Positions 33,721 through 42,070 of a stretch of DNA of 64,000 nucleotides are shown here, one piece after another (position 1 is the first letter of the stretch; every line of letters begins with the position of its first letter). The notes under the pieces are model-generated. The model saw only the letters and a program-made list of their open reading frames with translations. It searched no databases and had not been told where the DNA came from. The translations under genes were made by a program, and so were the position numbers. The stretch spans positions 93,945,583-94,009,582 of the forward strand of contig CM076193.1 of the NCBI GenBank assembly GCA_038277395.1. Reading direction: 5' to 3'. Origin of the DNA: Dryocosmus kuriphilus. Lineage: Eukaryota; Arthropoda; Insecta; Hymenoptera; Cynipidae.

Positions 33721-33775
33721 GAGATGACGTCAGATTTCCTGTCGGCAAAATATCAAAGGGAGAATCGATAAGAAA

Positions 33776-34093
33776 CGTATGGGTCGAAATAATAACGCGT
33801 AGTTATGGAATGTTTCAAAGGGTCTTTCAAGGACAGATTCTTCTCATCATAAGCGTAAACTAGTCGACATAATTTATTGCTTCCCTAATGTGTGTTACAG
33901 AAAAATTAACAAATATTGTTTCCTAGAAATTTGTCCGTTCTTAGAAATTACGTCATCTTCTAAGAGTTTTTTAAATTGCGCATTACACTCCAAACGTGTC
34001 TAGACGTGTTGCTTATAATCTAAAAGCTTCTAGAACTATAAGATAAAGAAGGTGATATTAATAGACAAAGATAGTACCTACATTAATTGTAAA
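33776..34093. other. Unique noncoding sequence between left repeat and first Polinton ORF
   Basis: No coding potential. A further AGCTTCTAGAAC word, half of a heat-shock element, lies near 34022. Confidence 0.5.
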
Positions 34094-34126
34094 TATATAA
34101 ATACATTTCATATTAAATTTTGTCAG
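34094..34126 (+). promoter_or_regulatory. TATA plus initiator upstream of the 99-codon ORF
   Basis: TATATAAATA at 34094-34103 is followed 30 bp later by TCAG at 34123-34126, the arthropod initiator core. The next long ORF starts at 34240. Confidence 0.45.
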
Positions 34127-34239
34127 CATTAAATATCCAAATTGTTCACAACGCGAAAAAGTCAGATTAAAGATCTGAGAAAATACAAGTGTTAAATTTT
34201 AGTTTCTTCATTATTATTATTAGATTTCACACTTAAAAG

Positions 34240-34539
34240 ATGCCTCTGTTTGAAACTCATTTGGTTGCAGTAGAATCGTACATGAAATATTGTGAATATG
34301 TAAAAAGAGGCATTTCAATGATGGAAATTTTTGGAGATGTACGAAAATTACTGAAAACTCCCGCTGAAATTTATTTATCTGTAGCTGGGATGTTTATAAT
34401 TATTATAAAAGGTGGAGTAAGAATCTTGTGGGATCCCGCAAAGAAGACAATTTGTCATATAGGCGTTAAAATAGATGAGGAGGAGGAGGTGGAGGAGGAG
34501 GAGGAGGAGGAGGAGGAAGGACGGGATGAAGTGGAATAA
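34240..34539 (+). CDS. 99-residue protein with hydrophobic segment and poly-Glu tail
   Basis: ATG at 34240, TAA at 34537-34539. The product has an amphipathic N-terminal half, a hydrophobic stretch (YLSVAGMFIIIIKGG, residues about 46-60) that could span a membrane, and a C-terminus of about 20 mostly Glu residues from a (GAG)n run. A TATA/initiator pair lies upstream, and AATAAA overlaps the stop. It is the first gene inside the left repeat. The frame is unbroken, unlike most genes of this element. I do not recognise the protein. Confidence 0.4.
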   Translation: MPLFETHLVAVESYMKYCEYVKRGISMMEIFGDVRKLLKTPAEIYLSVAGMFIIIIKGGVRILWDPAKKTICHIGVKIDEEEEVEEEEEEEEEGRDEVE

Positions 34540-34657
34540 AATGAAGTAAACGTATAGCAAACGTATTTTCTTTTGTCTGCAATCTAGAATCTTCTAGAAC
34601 TTTATTGCATTATGTTGTATAATCTAGTAGAGAGGTGGGGGGGTGGGTGTAAGTATC

Positions 34658-34691
34658 TATAAAAGGTGGGCAGTTCTTCTCATTCATCAGT
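34658..34691 (+). promoter_or_regulatory. Strong core promoter: TATAAAAG and TCAGT
   Basis: TATAAAAG at 34658-34665 and TCAGT at 34687-34691, with the initiator A 31 bp from the TATA start. This is textbook insect spacing. It drives rightward, antisense to the 3' end of the integrase gene. Confidence 0.6.
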
Positions 34692-34701
34692 CTACTGTTA
34701 G

Positions 34702-34800
34702 ATGTCAGATTGTGAAGGAAAGCAGCAAGAGTTAAAAAGTCGTTTAAATACATTTTTTTCTTTATACATTAAGAAAAAACCATGTATTTTAACAATGTGA
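34702..34800 (+). CDS. 32-codon ORF of a compact transcription unit
   Basis: The first ATG after the initiator (34702) opens a frame of 32 codons ending TGA at 34798-34800. The predicted transcript then meets AATAAA at 34808-34813. The product begins MSDCEGKQQELKSR and is basic. The unit (promoter, leader of about 13 nt, ORF, polyadenylation signal) fits in about 160 bp. No homologue is known to me. It could be a peptide gene, a noncoding antisense RNA against the integrase, or chance. Confidence 0.35.
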   Translation: MSDCEGKQQELKSRLNTFFSLYIKKKPCILTM

Positions 34801-34807
34801 AAATTTA

Positions 34808-34813
34808 AATAAA
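34808..34813 (+). terminator. AATAAA polyadenylation signal
   Basis: Eight bases after the stop of the 34702 ORF. On the other strand the integrase gene ends within about 40 bp, so this is the junction of two converging units. Confidence 0.4.
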
Positions 34814-34845
34814 CATAAGGTAACCCAAATTCTGCTTTTTATTTA

Positions 34846-36186
34846 CTAGATTAAGGATTCGTCAGTAAGTAAAAAAGAAACAATATGTTTGAAATAGTGA
34901 GAGTCATCAAATTCTAACCATTTTACGAATAGCTTATTTCCACGTTTCTTGAGTACTTTTTCAATAAGATAAATATCTAGATGTCTAACTTTAGCAAATT
35001 CATGTTCATAGAAACTGCCTAAAATAGGCTTATCTTGATAATTCGTAAGCAAATACGTCACTGGTTCAGTATTCTTGATATTACTTATAGTAAATATTTC
35101 AGTTGTCCAATTTGGTGTATAACATTTCTCGAAAACATGCTTAAACTTACTTATTCAAACTTTATCTCCAACATTAAATTTAGTTTTCTCCACCGCTTGT
35201 TTCACACGATAATTTTTGTATACATTAAACAACAATTTTTTCTCATTTTGTTTAGCAGCATCTTTTGGTTTTATTCCAATAGTGCGATGTTTTGTATCGT
35301 TGTAAGATGAAACTAAATCTTTCAAAATATCTAACCACTTATAATTTCCTTGTAAGCTAAATTGCATCCACATTTTATTTTTTAAAGTACGATTAAATCG
35401 CTCGCAAATTGATGCTTTTAAATTACTGAATGTAGAGTACAAATTTATACTATATCGCTTCATAAGATTTTCAAAATGAGTATTGTAAAATTCTTTGCCT
35501 CTATCAACATGTAAATTTTTTGGTACACGTCCTTTGTCGAGTACAGTTTTCATGGCTGCAGTTACATCTTCACCCTTCTTGGATTTTACAGGAAGAGCCC
35601 AAGCAAATTTTGAAAATATATCAATTACAGTTAAGATGTATTTGCATCCTTTGTTGTCTCTCTCGCACAGTTGCATTTCTACAAGATCAGCTTGCCAGGT
35701 TTCATCAATACCACGGATGTCAACATGTCTACGCCGGTAATTTCTTCTAGCTGGTTTATGCAGCTCCTTCACCAACTGCAGCTTCCCCACGTCCATATTT
35801 GTAGTGTTCAGTCTAGCATCCAATTGAGTAATGAGCTCTGAATTTCGAAGCACTAGTTTTTGAGCGGTTTCGGCATCAATTTTCACATTTTTAAAACTCT
35901 TATTTGTTGAAGTTTCCAGAGATTCAATCAACATAGTATTGTTATTAACTTCAGTTCGCAAGGAAGATATAACATCATAGATACTCCGAATTTCTTGCTG
36001 TAGTATATGCTGTACTATATTTAAATTTACGGCATCATTTAAATCTTGCGCATCAGCTACATTGCACAGCTTTTTGTTTTGGATATCATAATTTCCATTA
36101 GGTGTGACTTTGAAGCCCATTCCAGGAGGACCACGATTTGCAGTCTTTGCTTGCTTAGAATAACGTCCAAACACATCAAGACTCAT
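34846..36186 (-). pseudogene. Polinton integrase with fused N-terminus and chromodomain-like tail
   Basis: The main frame (36186-35155) has 343 codons. Residues 1-140 are an unrelated-looking N-terminus (MSLDVFGRYSKQAK, GPPGMGFKV, LCNVADAQDLNDAVNL) followed by a probable coiled coil (about 60-140). From about residue 142 the integrase core begins (LHKPARRNYRRR), with Asp167 in WQADL, Asp228 in HVDRG and Glu262 in ICERFN. A TGA at 35155-35157 follows GDKV; after it the same frame continues to 34846 with a chromodomain-like segment (LIEKVLKK, FVKWLEF). It would cut and join the element ends. Polinton integrases I know start with a zinc-binding domain, which is missing here. Confidence 0.85.
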
Positions 36187-37139
36187 CTTGCAAATGTTGG
36201 AAATCTTACAAAATATATAATTTCAGCTTCTCTTAGTTCTTCAATAATCGATATAATTTCATTTGTGTGACTTGGATTGCCTATCGCTTGAGACGCTACA
36301 AGTAAGCGCAGTTGATCTACCAATTCATTAGGTTCATCCCAGTAAACGTAATCCCATTGACTTCCCTCTCTAGCGGTCATATGTTGTGGCATTGCTATAC
36401 CTTGACCTGTTGAATTTCGGGTTTTACTTCGTCTTTCCCTACTTCTTTTTTGATGGTGATGTGGGAATTAATTTTTCTATAAAGTTTTTATATTTAAAAC
36501 CTTTACTATCACGAATAGCACCATCTGCTTTATAATTTTTTTTATAGGCATTTGTCGCAATAATAATTTTTTGATAATTTTTCTGATCATCAGAACTTTT
36601 AGACGACTCTTCAGGTACTTTTTTAAATAAAAGCTCAAGCAAACCTTTACTTTTAGGAAAATTCAAATTACCCACGTAAATATGATCATGACTGAAATTT
36701 ATCGGATAATCTCCAATCATTAATCTATCCTTCATTAATTTTCTTACGCCGTATACATTATCGAGATCTTTATTTCTTTCACCTAACAATATGAGATGTT
36801 TGTTTGTATCATCATCAACTTCACCCCATAAAGTAGAAGACTCGTTTGAATTATTTTTCGCTGTACTATGAGCTAACAACTCTAAATTATTGGAACCTTC
36901 TCTCTCATTCCCTTCTTCATCATAAACAAATTAAATGACAAATCATCATCATCATCCTCATCAGCAATATTTTCTTCACTCTTTAATTCCTCTTTTTTAA
37001 TTGGTTCAACTTTTTTTCGTTTTCTTTTCTCAAGACCACCCACAATTTTTTCAAGTAGATTAACAATAGGTTTGAAAGTATCACTCAATTTCTGTTCAAC
37101 CGTCTCCTTGTCCAACTTCATTAGCCTATGTTTCGTCAA
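36183..37139 (-). pseudogene. Conserved Polinton protein of unknown function, frameshifted
   Basis: Three minus frames (37139-36882, 36879-36439, 36392-36183) line up as one protein, with frameshifts near 36900 and 36430. The first part is Lys/Glu rich with an acidic run (ADEDDDDDLS). The second has LWGEVDDDTNKHLILLGERN and LLELLFKKVP. The third has WDYVYWDEPNELVDQL and IISIIEELREAEI. The same block order is familiar to me from other insect Polintons, where the function is not known. It lies between integrase and ATPase, and its stop overlaps the integrase start by four bases. Confidence 0.55.
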
Positions 37140-37275
37140 ACTGTTTCACTAGATTTAGCAATTTGATGTAAAATATTTTTTTGCTTCTGAAAATTCTTCT
37201 CGTGTGAAGACATGTTGATACAACAAAGTCTAAGGTATGACTGTTTCTAATTTGGGCATTACATACGTGTATATA

Positions 37276-37969
37276 TCATTTTTCTAGACTTACAAAACAA
37301 TCAAAACCCTTTCTATATCTGCCTTGATTAATATTTCTATCTTTATCAATTACAACGAACCCATACTTATCACTCCAGCAAGCTAGACACATATCCTTAA
37401 ATTGTAAAAAAGGCATATCAGTATTAACATGATTGTCATATATATGCCTCAGATTCATCTCATCTTGTTTAAATAGTACTAGTAAATTAACATTATCACG
37501 TACAAGATGTTTAGGAATACGGGCATATGTTTGACTCAAGTAAAAACAATCAACATCCCTATGTCTACCCATAGAAAAAATGCTTTTATATTATCCTGCT
37601 TCTCACATGCCAAATCGTCAAATACCATTATTGAGTTCGGCCGTGCTTCACTTGGTATCACCACACCCTCATGTTCATTGAATGTATAGTACTCAACGCC
37701 ATCTACTGATTGAAGAAATTTTTCAAAAAATTTGTATTTCGGTTGATTTAACGATTTCGAGTATACATAAACATTTTCAAATCTTAATCCATTTGGATGT
37801 ATTAATAGAGTAAGCAAAGCATTTGTCCTTCCGCAGTTCGAGGGTCCACAGAATATTGCTCGTACACTATTTGGCATTAAATATCATAACGTTCTTTCTT
37901 TTTTTCATTTTCAACTAGTGAATCAAAATTCTCAACTGGTAATTTCACTGGTTGTACTTCAAACTGCAT
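37276..37969 (-). pseudogene. Polinton packaging ATPase (FtsK/HerA type), frameshifted, altered Walker A
   Basis: ATG at 37967-37969 opens a short N-terminal piece (MQFEVQPVKLPVENF) that hits TAA near 37877; the next frame (37877-37536) carries the P-loop and Walker B (IMVFDDLACE). A frameshift in a T run near 37578 moves the rest into 37572-37276 (FYLSQTYARIPKHL, LVLFKQDEMNLRHI). The P-loop reads GPSNCGRTN (about 37826-37850): the invariant Lys is Arg, which should stop ATP hydrolysis. The enzyme pumps DNA into capsids in related viruses. It is transcribed away from the PLA2-like gene. Confidence 0.8.
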
Positions 37970-38053
37970 CTTGACTATGATTGATTGGATAAACTATAAA
38001 TATACTGCTTATATAGGTTTAATCTTCAGTCTGAAAGCACCTCTCAAACAGAT
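37970..38053. promoter_or_regulatory. Compact divergent promoter between ATPase and PLA2-like genes
   Basis: The gap holds TATAAATA at 37995-38002 and TCAGT at 38026-38030 for the plus strand, with the initiator A 33 bp from the TATA start. On the minus strand ATTTATAGTTTATCC is a weaker TATA-like word for the ATPase. About 85 bp serve two genes. Confidence 0.5.
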
Positions 38054-38473
38054 TTGATCGTTCATGAACGAAAAAGTGTTAGTCGTAAACAAGCTGTGAA
38101 GCAGACAAGACGTGGAAGAGGCTTAGTCAACAAAATCATCAACAACTTGCCATTTGAGTTGCACTTGCCTGGTTACCAGTACTATGGACCAGGTACTAAG
38201 GTAGCAAAACGATTAGCGCGAGGTGATCCAGAAATCAATCCACTGGATGCAGCTTGCAAAGATCACGATATTGCTTATTCACAAAATAGGGAGAACCTTG
38301 AGGCTAGAAACGTAGCTGATAGAGCACTAGCTGAAAAAGCTTGGGGACGTGTAGTTGCTAAAGACGCGGGTATAGTTGAAAAAGCAGGTGCTTGGGGAAT
38401 AGCAAACACTATGAAAGTTAAATCTAAGTTTGGCATGGGTCTCAAGAATAAAAAAAGCCTGCTACCACATTAA
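38054..38473 (+). CDS. PLA2-like Polinton protein
   Basis: Residues 43-48 (YYGPGT) form the calcium-loop pattern, and residues 68-75 (CKDHDIAY) the His-Asp catalytic pair, of parvovirus-type phospholipase A2 domains. A basic N-terminus (KQTRRGRG) precedes it, and an Ala-rich helical part follows. The open frame starts with TTG, not ATG. The only nearby ATG (38064) is in another frame, so the start is unsure; a frameshift or lost start is possible. It ends TAA at 38471-38473. The role would be membrane breach during entry in a virus-like life cycle. Confidence 0.75.
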   Translation: MIVHERKSVSRKQAVKQTRRGRGLVNKIINNLPFELHLPGYQYYGPGTKVAKRLARGDPEINPLDAACKDHDIAYSQNRENLEARNVADRALAEKAWGRVVAKDAGIVEKAGAWGIANTMKVKSKFGMGLKNKKSLLPH

Positions 38474-38484
38474 GAAATATCCTT

Positions 38485-38888
38485 ATGGCAGCTAAAAACT
38501 CAATGATTTCGGGTAATGATGCTCAAACTGTCATCAAGCCTGCATTAATGCACGCAATGTTGTAAGAAGAGCTGCTGGAAAGAGGAAAATTAATAAGCCT
38601 CATATTCTACCTGTTCCAACTAAGGTGGGTGGTTTTCTACCCTTTCTAATACCCATTTTTGCGGATCTAAGTGCAACTGGAGCACTAGCAGGTGGAGCGG
38701 CTGGTATTGCAAAAGCTGTAAATGATGCAAATTCTGCAAAACATAAACTTACAGAGAGTAAACGTCATAATGAAACGATGGAAGCTATTGCTGTGGGGAA
38801 AGGTCTTTATTTAAAACCATATAAACAAGGACTAGGACTTCATCTGAAAGGAGCAGGACTTAAATGCAAGTCAAAAAACTTAAAGTGA
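38485..38888 (+). pseudogene. Polinton hydrophobic structural protein (adenovirus core/pVI-like impression)
   Basis: ATG at 38485 opens MAAKNSMISGNDAQ. A one-base frameshift near 38560 leads into RNVVRRAAGKRKINK and then the frame to 38888, with GGFLPFLIPIFADL and TGALAGGAAGIAKAV (a hydrophobic, Gly/Ala-rich segment) and GKGLYLKPYKQGLGL near the end. This mix of basic and hydrophobic segments occurs in small virion proteins of Polintons and adenovirus-like viruses. It overlaps the next gene by 25 bp. Confidence 0.55.
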
Positions 38889-39307
38889 AGCTACCTCATC
38901 GAGCATTGACTGATGCAGATTTACTTAAATTCGCGAAATCTGTAAAGATACCGCATTTTCGAGGTGTTTTTATGCGAAATGGATTGCCAGAAGGTGGATT
39001 ACGTAAATATGAAAGTGCTATTGTTAACCTTGATGATAGAAAAGGACCAGGAACATACTGGTGTGCCTATAAAAAGATTAACAATAAAGTAATTTATTTT
39101 GATAGCTTTGGTAATCTTCGACCACCTTTGGATCTCTTTAAGTACCTCGGTGTTGGTAGCATAAAGTGTAATTACAACAGATATCAAAATTATGATACAT
39201 TCGTTTGTGGAGATTCATGTTTACAATTTCTGTGTGATCAATTAAAATCTAAAAGTATGTATAATAATCTATATAAGCGTGAAATATGTAATATCAAGTC
39301 AGTTTAA
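38864..39307 (+). CDS. Adenain-like cysteine protease, catalytic His replaced
   Basis: A 147-codon frame with PEGGLRKYESAIVNLDD, then GPGTYWCAYKK, IYFDSFGNLRPP and DTFVCGDSCLQFL. In this family the order is His (in a THW-like motif), Asp or Glu in the FDSFG block, Gln or Asn, then Cys in CG--C. Here the His position is Tyr (TAC at 39056-39058). Asp and Cys remain. It would process virion proteins; the change predicts an inactive enzyme though the frame is intact. Confidence 0.75.
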   Translation: MQVKKLKVKLPHRALTDADLLKFAKSVKIPHFRGVFMRNGLPEGGLRKYESAIVNLDDRKGPGTYWCAYKKINNKVIYFDSFGNLRPPLDLFKYLGVGSIKCNYNRYQNYDTFVCGDSCLQFLCDQLKSKSMYNNLYKREICNIKSV

Positions 39308-39329
39308 GGCTAGCCATCGACATGGATGA

Positions 39330-40015
39330 TTCATTGCCACTAACATTATAGGGAACTTCTTCAACTCTGGAGACGAACTATTTTCCACCGATTGAATTGT
39401 CTCCTTAAAAAAATTACGCGCTCGGTCTTGTTGAATTTCTAACCTTTAATTCAATTCCAAACGTAGATATTGGTCAAAATAAATTGTATGTGAATAATAA
39501 TGAGTACACTATACATACCTACGGGTAGTTATGAGATAAATGACATACAGCGCTATCTGCAGAATGTTTTAGCAACTGAGGGTATTGAAATTCACATCAA
39601 GCCGAACAATAATACTCTGAAAAGTGAAATTGCAATCGAGAAATAAATTTTGAATCTGAAGATTCTATTGGTCGTTTGCTGGGATTTTCTCCACGCAGAT
39701 TGGAAGCTAAAAAGCTTTATAAATCTGATCAACCGGTATCAATCATAAAAGTGAATGCTCTCAGAGTTGAGTGAGTGCAGTATAACTACAGGTGCATATA
39801 GTAATGGACAAAAAGTACATACTATGGACGAATTTTTTCCTGTAGTACCACCTGGTTATAAGATAGTGGAAGTACCTTCTCATTTCATTTACTTACCAGT
39901 CGTCGTACAGTCAATAGATCATATACAGCTCCGTATAGTAGATCAAGACGGACATTTGGTTAATTTTCGTGGAGAAGTTATAACAATTAGACTACACACC
40001 AAGTCTCTGAAATAA
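39330..40015 (+). pseudogene. Polinton structural protein (minor capsid candidate), several frameshifts
   Basis: Coding pieces in three frames run in order: LETNYFPPIELSP (about 39369), YALGLVEFLTFNSIPNVDIG (about 39414), IPTGSYEINDIQRYLQN (about 39517), and the open frame 39755-40015 with FFPVVPPGYKIVEVPSHF and RIVDQDGHLVNFRGE. The same pieces are familiar from insect Polintons, where I take the protein as a structural component near the capsid genes. Penton identity is a guess. Multiple breaks. Confidence 0.45.
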
Positions 40016-40026
40016 TAATAATAATA

Positions 40027-40185
40027 ATGGGTATTGTTTTCAATAAGAAGGTTGGTTTTGGTTCTAATAAAGCAGCACCATGTCACAAAGTAATCAGTCA
40101 ACAAAGAGCAGTCAAAGGGCTAACACCTCAAAACGTGCTTTCCTGAAACATCAATGTCTGGAAGTCAGAAAACGAAGACGAGATT
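40027..40185 (+). pseudogene. Small conserved Polinton ORF, frameshifted
   Basis: ATG at 40027 opens MGIVFNKKVGFGSNK and LTPQNVLS-stop. One base away the frame continues into a basic tail (EVRKRRRD). It precedes the capsid gene by about 60 bp. Function unknown. Confidence 0.35.
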
Positions 40186-40241
40186 AAAGAAATTTAAGAT
40201 TTTTTGCACCTGCGTTTGTATTTTTGTTTATCGACGTTTAA

Positions 40242-40925
40242 TTGTTTGCTATGGAAGGGGGAATTTTAAACATTCAAACACCAATCATCTTTGATGAATC
40301 AATTGCTCACTGTGAAATCCATGCACATCAGCCTTATACCTTATCAACTTTCAATAACTGTGATGAAATTCGAATTGCTGTGCAAAACCAAGATCACTGT
40401 CTCCTACCAAGCAAAAGTTCACTTCACGTACACGGAAGATTGGTGAGGATTGATGGAACACCAGTGACTACTATAGTGTCAGTTTCTACTGCCATTTGTC
40501 ATTTGTTTGAAGAAGCAAGATATGAAGTCAACGCAATAGAAATTGATAGAAACAAAAATGTTGGGCTCACTAGCCTCATGAAAAATTATATATCTTTAAA
40601 TCCCAACCAATGACGTTACATTGAAAATACTGGTTGGCTTGAAATAAATAATAATGATCAATCATTAACTTAACTTTCAGGCTAATTACTATGGCAAGGA
40701 ATCGCAACCATTGTTATCGAGAGGGGAATTTATAGCGCATGCGCCTCTAATTGTTATTGATTGTTCTAAACAAAATGAGTCGTTTGAAATATGGACCTGT
40801 TGATGTTCGTCTAGAATTTCAAGCTTGTGAAAATTTTCCAGCTCAAACTTCAGCATACTGCTTAATTTTACATGATCGTATAATTGAATATAAATCAATA
40901 AGTGGTGGCGTGAAAAAATTGGTAT
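40242..40925 (+). pseudogene. Polinton major capsid protein remnant with large internal deletion
   Basis: The N-terminal piece (40242-40613) contains NIQTPIIFDESIAH, HAHQPYTLSTFNN, EIRIAVQNQD and IEIDRNKNVGLTSLM. The C-terminal piece (40775-40925) contains GPVDVRLEFQACENFP and AYCLILHDRIIEY, ending TAA. Only about 160 bp separate them, where a double-jelly-roll capsid protein would need several hundred residues. I infer loss of most of the gene. Assignment rests on its place in the element and on my memory of insect Polinton capsids. Confidence 0.55.
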
Positions 40926-40930
40926 AAAAA
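40923..40930 (+). promoter_or_regulatory. TATA box for the 140-codon ORF
   Basis: TATAAAAA at 40923-40930 lies 37 bp upstream of ATG 40967. With a start about 30 bp downstream (near TTAGTTAG at 40952-40959), the leader would be about 10-14 nt. It overlaps the end of the capsid remnant. Confidence 0.45.
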
Positions 40931-40966
40931 CTGTAACTAGGTTGAAATAGTTTAGTTAGATTCACG

Positions 40967-41389
40967 ATGGAGTACGTGGTGGACCTGCAGGGTTTCAAGT
41001 TACCTGTAAACAAATTTGTATTGAAAGAATTGGCTATATTACCAATCAATGATGATAATGATGCTGTCGCAAAGCCATATACTTTTCTCTTCCAATCACC
41101 CTGCAAGTGGAACTGCGTCCCATTAGAATATAAGTCTATGAACATTTGGATAGAGTACAATCATCATGGAATACCCTGGAATTCTGGTAATTTACCATAT
41201 ACTTTAATACCTCTAATACTCGAGAACGTTTTGAAAGATGCAATAAAAATTTATGTTAAAGGATCAGAGAAAAGGAATTGGTTGAGGCAATTTGTAAAAA
41301 TGTCAACTGAAATTGTTGATATGCTTGATTTGAACTATCCATCGCTATGTGGTTTGCGTGAGATATTTATAATTAATGATATCAAGTGA
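40967..41389 (+). CDS. Conserved insect Polinton ORF, intact, function unknown
   Basis: An unbroken 140-codon frame beginning MEYVVDLQGFKLPVNKFVLK, then FLFQSPCKWN, a WIEYNHHGIPWNSGNLPY block and IKIYVKGSEKRNWL. This short protein is familiar to me as a recurring unannotated ORF in insect genomes, next to Polinton genes. The mix of short aromatic and His motifs suggests a nuclease-like fold, but I cannot show it. A good TATA box precedes it. It is one of the few genes here without a visible lesion. Confidence 0.55.
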   Translation: MEYVVDLQGFKLPVNKFVLKELAILPINDDNDAVAKPYTFLFQSPCKWNCVPLEYKSMNIWIEYNHHGIPWNSGNLPYTLIPLILENVLKDAIKIYVKGSEKRNWLRQFVKMSTEIVDMLDLNYPSLCGLREIFIINDIK

Positions 41390-42070
41390 ACACATCATAT
41401 TTATGAAAATCACATTAATTGTGCAATTGAAAATGTAATCTTATTGAAAAGCTGGATGACTTTAGAACAGCTTTGTTAGAATATCCTTTAGGTTATAGAC
41501 TACTTATTTTTTAAGAATAATGTACTGATTTTTATAAATAAATTTTTAAAAATTGAAACAAAATTGAAGTTCTTTTTTTCTCAGAGTTCCTTCCCCCATT
41601 ATAATGAAGAAGTGTGAGTACTAGATGGTGATTTGCAGGTATTTAGGAGGTTTCTAAATAAAAAAAACAACAATTTAAATTTTACCAATCTTTCTTCTAT
41701 TCGTTCATTTTAAAATCTTGTATTTTGCAATGCATATATTTTTTTTATAATCAATACAAATCCTTTTTTTTATTCACATATAATTTTCACATTTTTCGTA
41801 CAATACATAAGAATTCAACACTCATTCTTCCACTCACATATTTACATCACATGCACACACAGTGCTTTCTTCGCTTCACTTGCCGCCTTATAATAATAAT
41901 TAAATATAATACAATAAGAACCTCGGTGTCTCAAATGTGTCTATACAATTTTTATAATACATATATTTTACATTATTTAATATAATACAAAAACTAAATA
42001 TATTTATTTGTAGATTATCGTCCACTTTCATGGGCTCGTACGTTTTATTTTATAACCCCATGGAAGAGTC
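41390..42070. other. Noncoding junction between converging Polinton genes
   Basis: Very AT-rich with AATAAA-like words near 41537 and no ORF of note. The rightward block ends at 41389 and the polymerase ends at 42071. Confidence 0.6.

Larger units (their letters stand above)
32713..33775 (+). repeat. Polinton left terminal inverted repeat
   Basis: Matches 45928-46996 in inverse orientation over about 1,063 bp. It holds two heat-shock-element-like sites (32804-32816, 32907-32919), three ~50 bp units starting near 32983, 33158 and 33725 with TTCCTGTCGG, and a ~181 bp tandem duplication (about 33397-33720). Confidence 0.9.
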
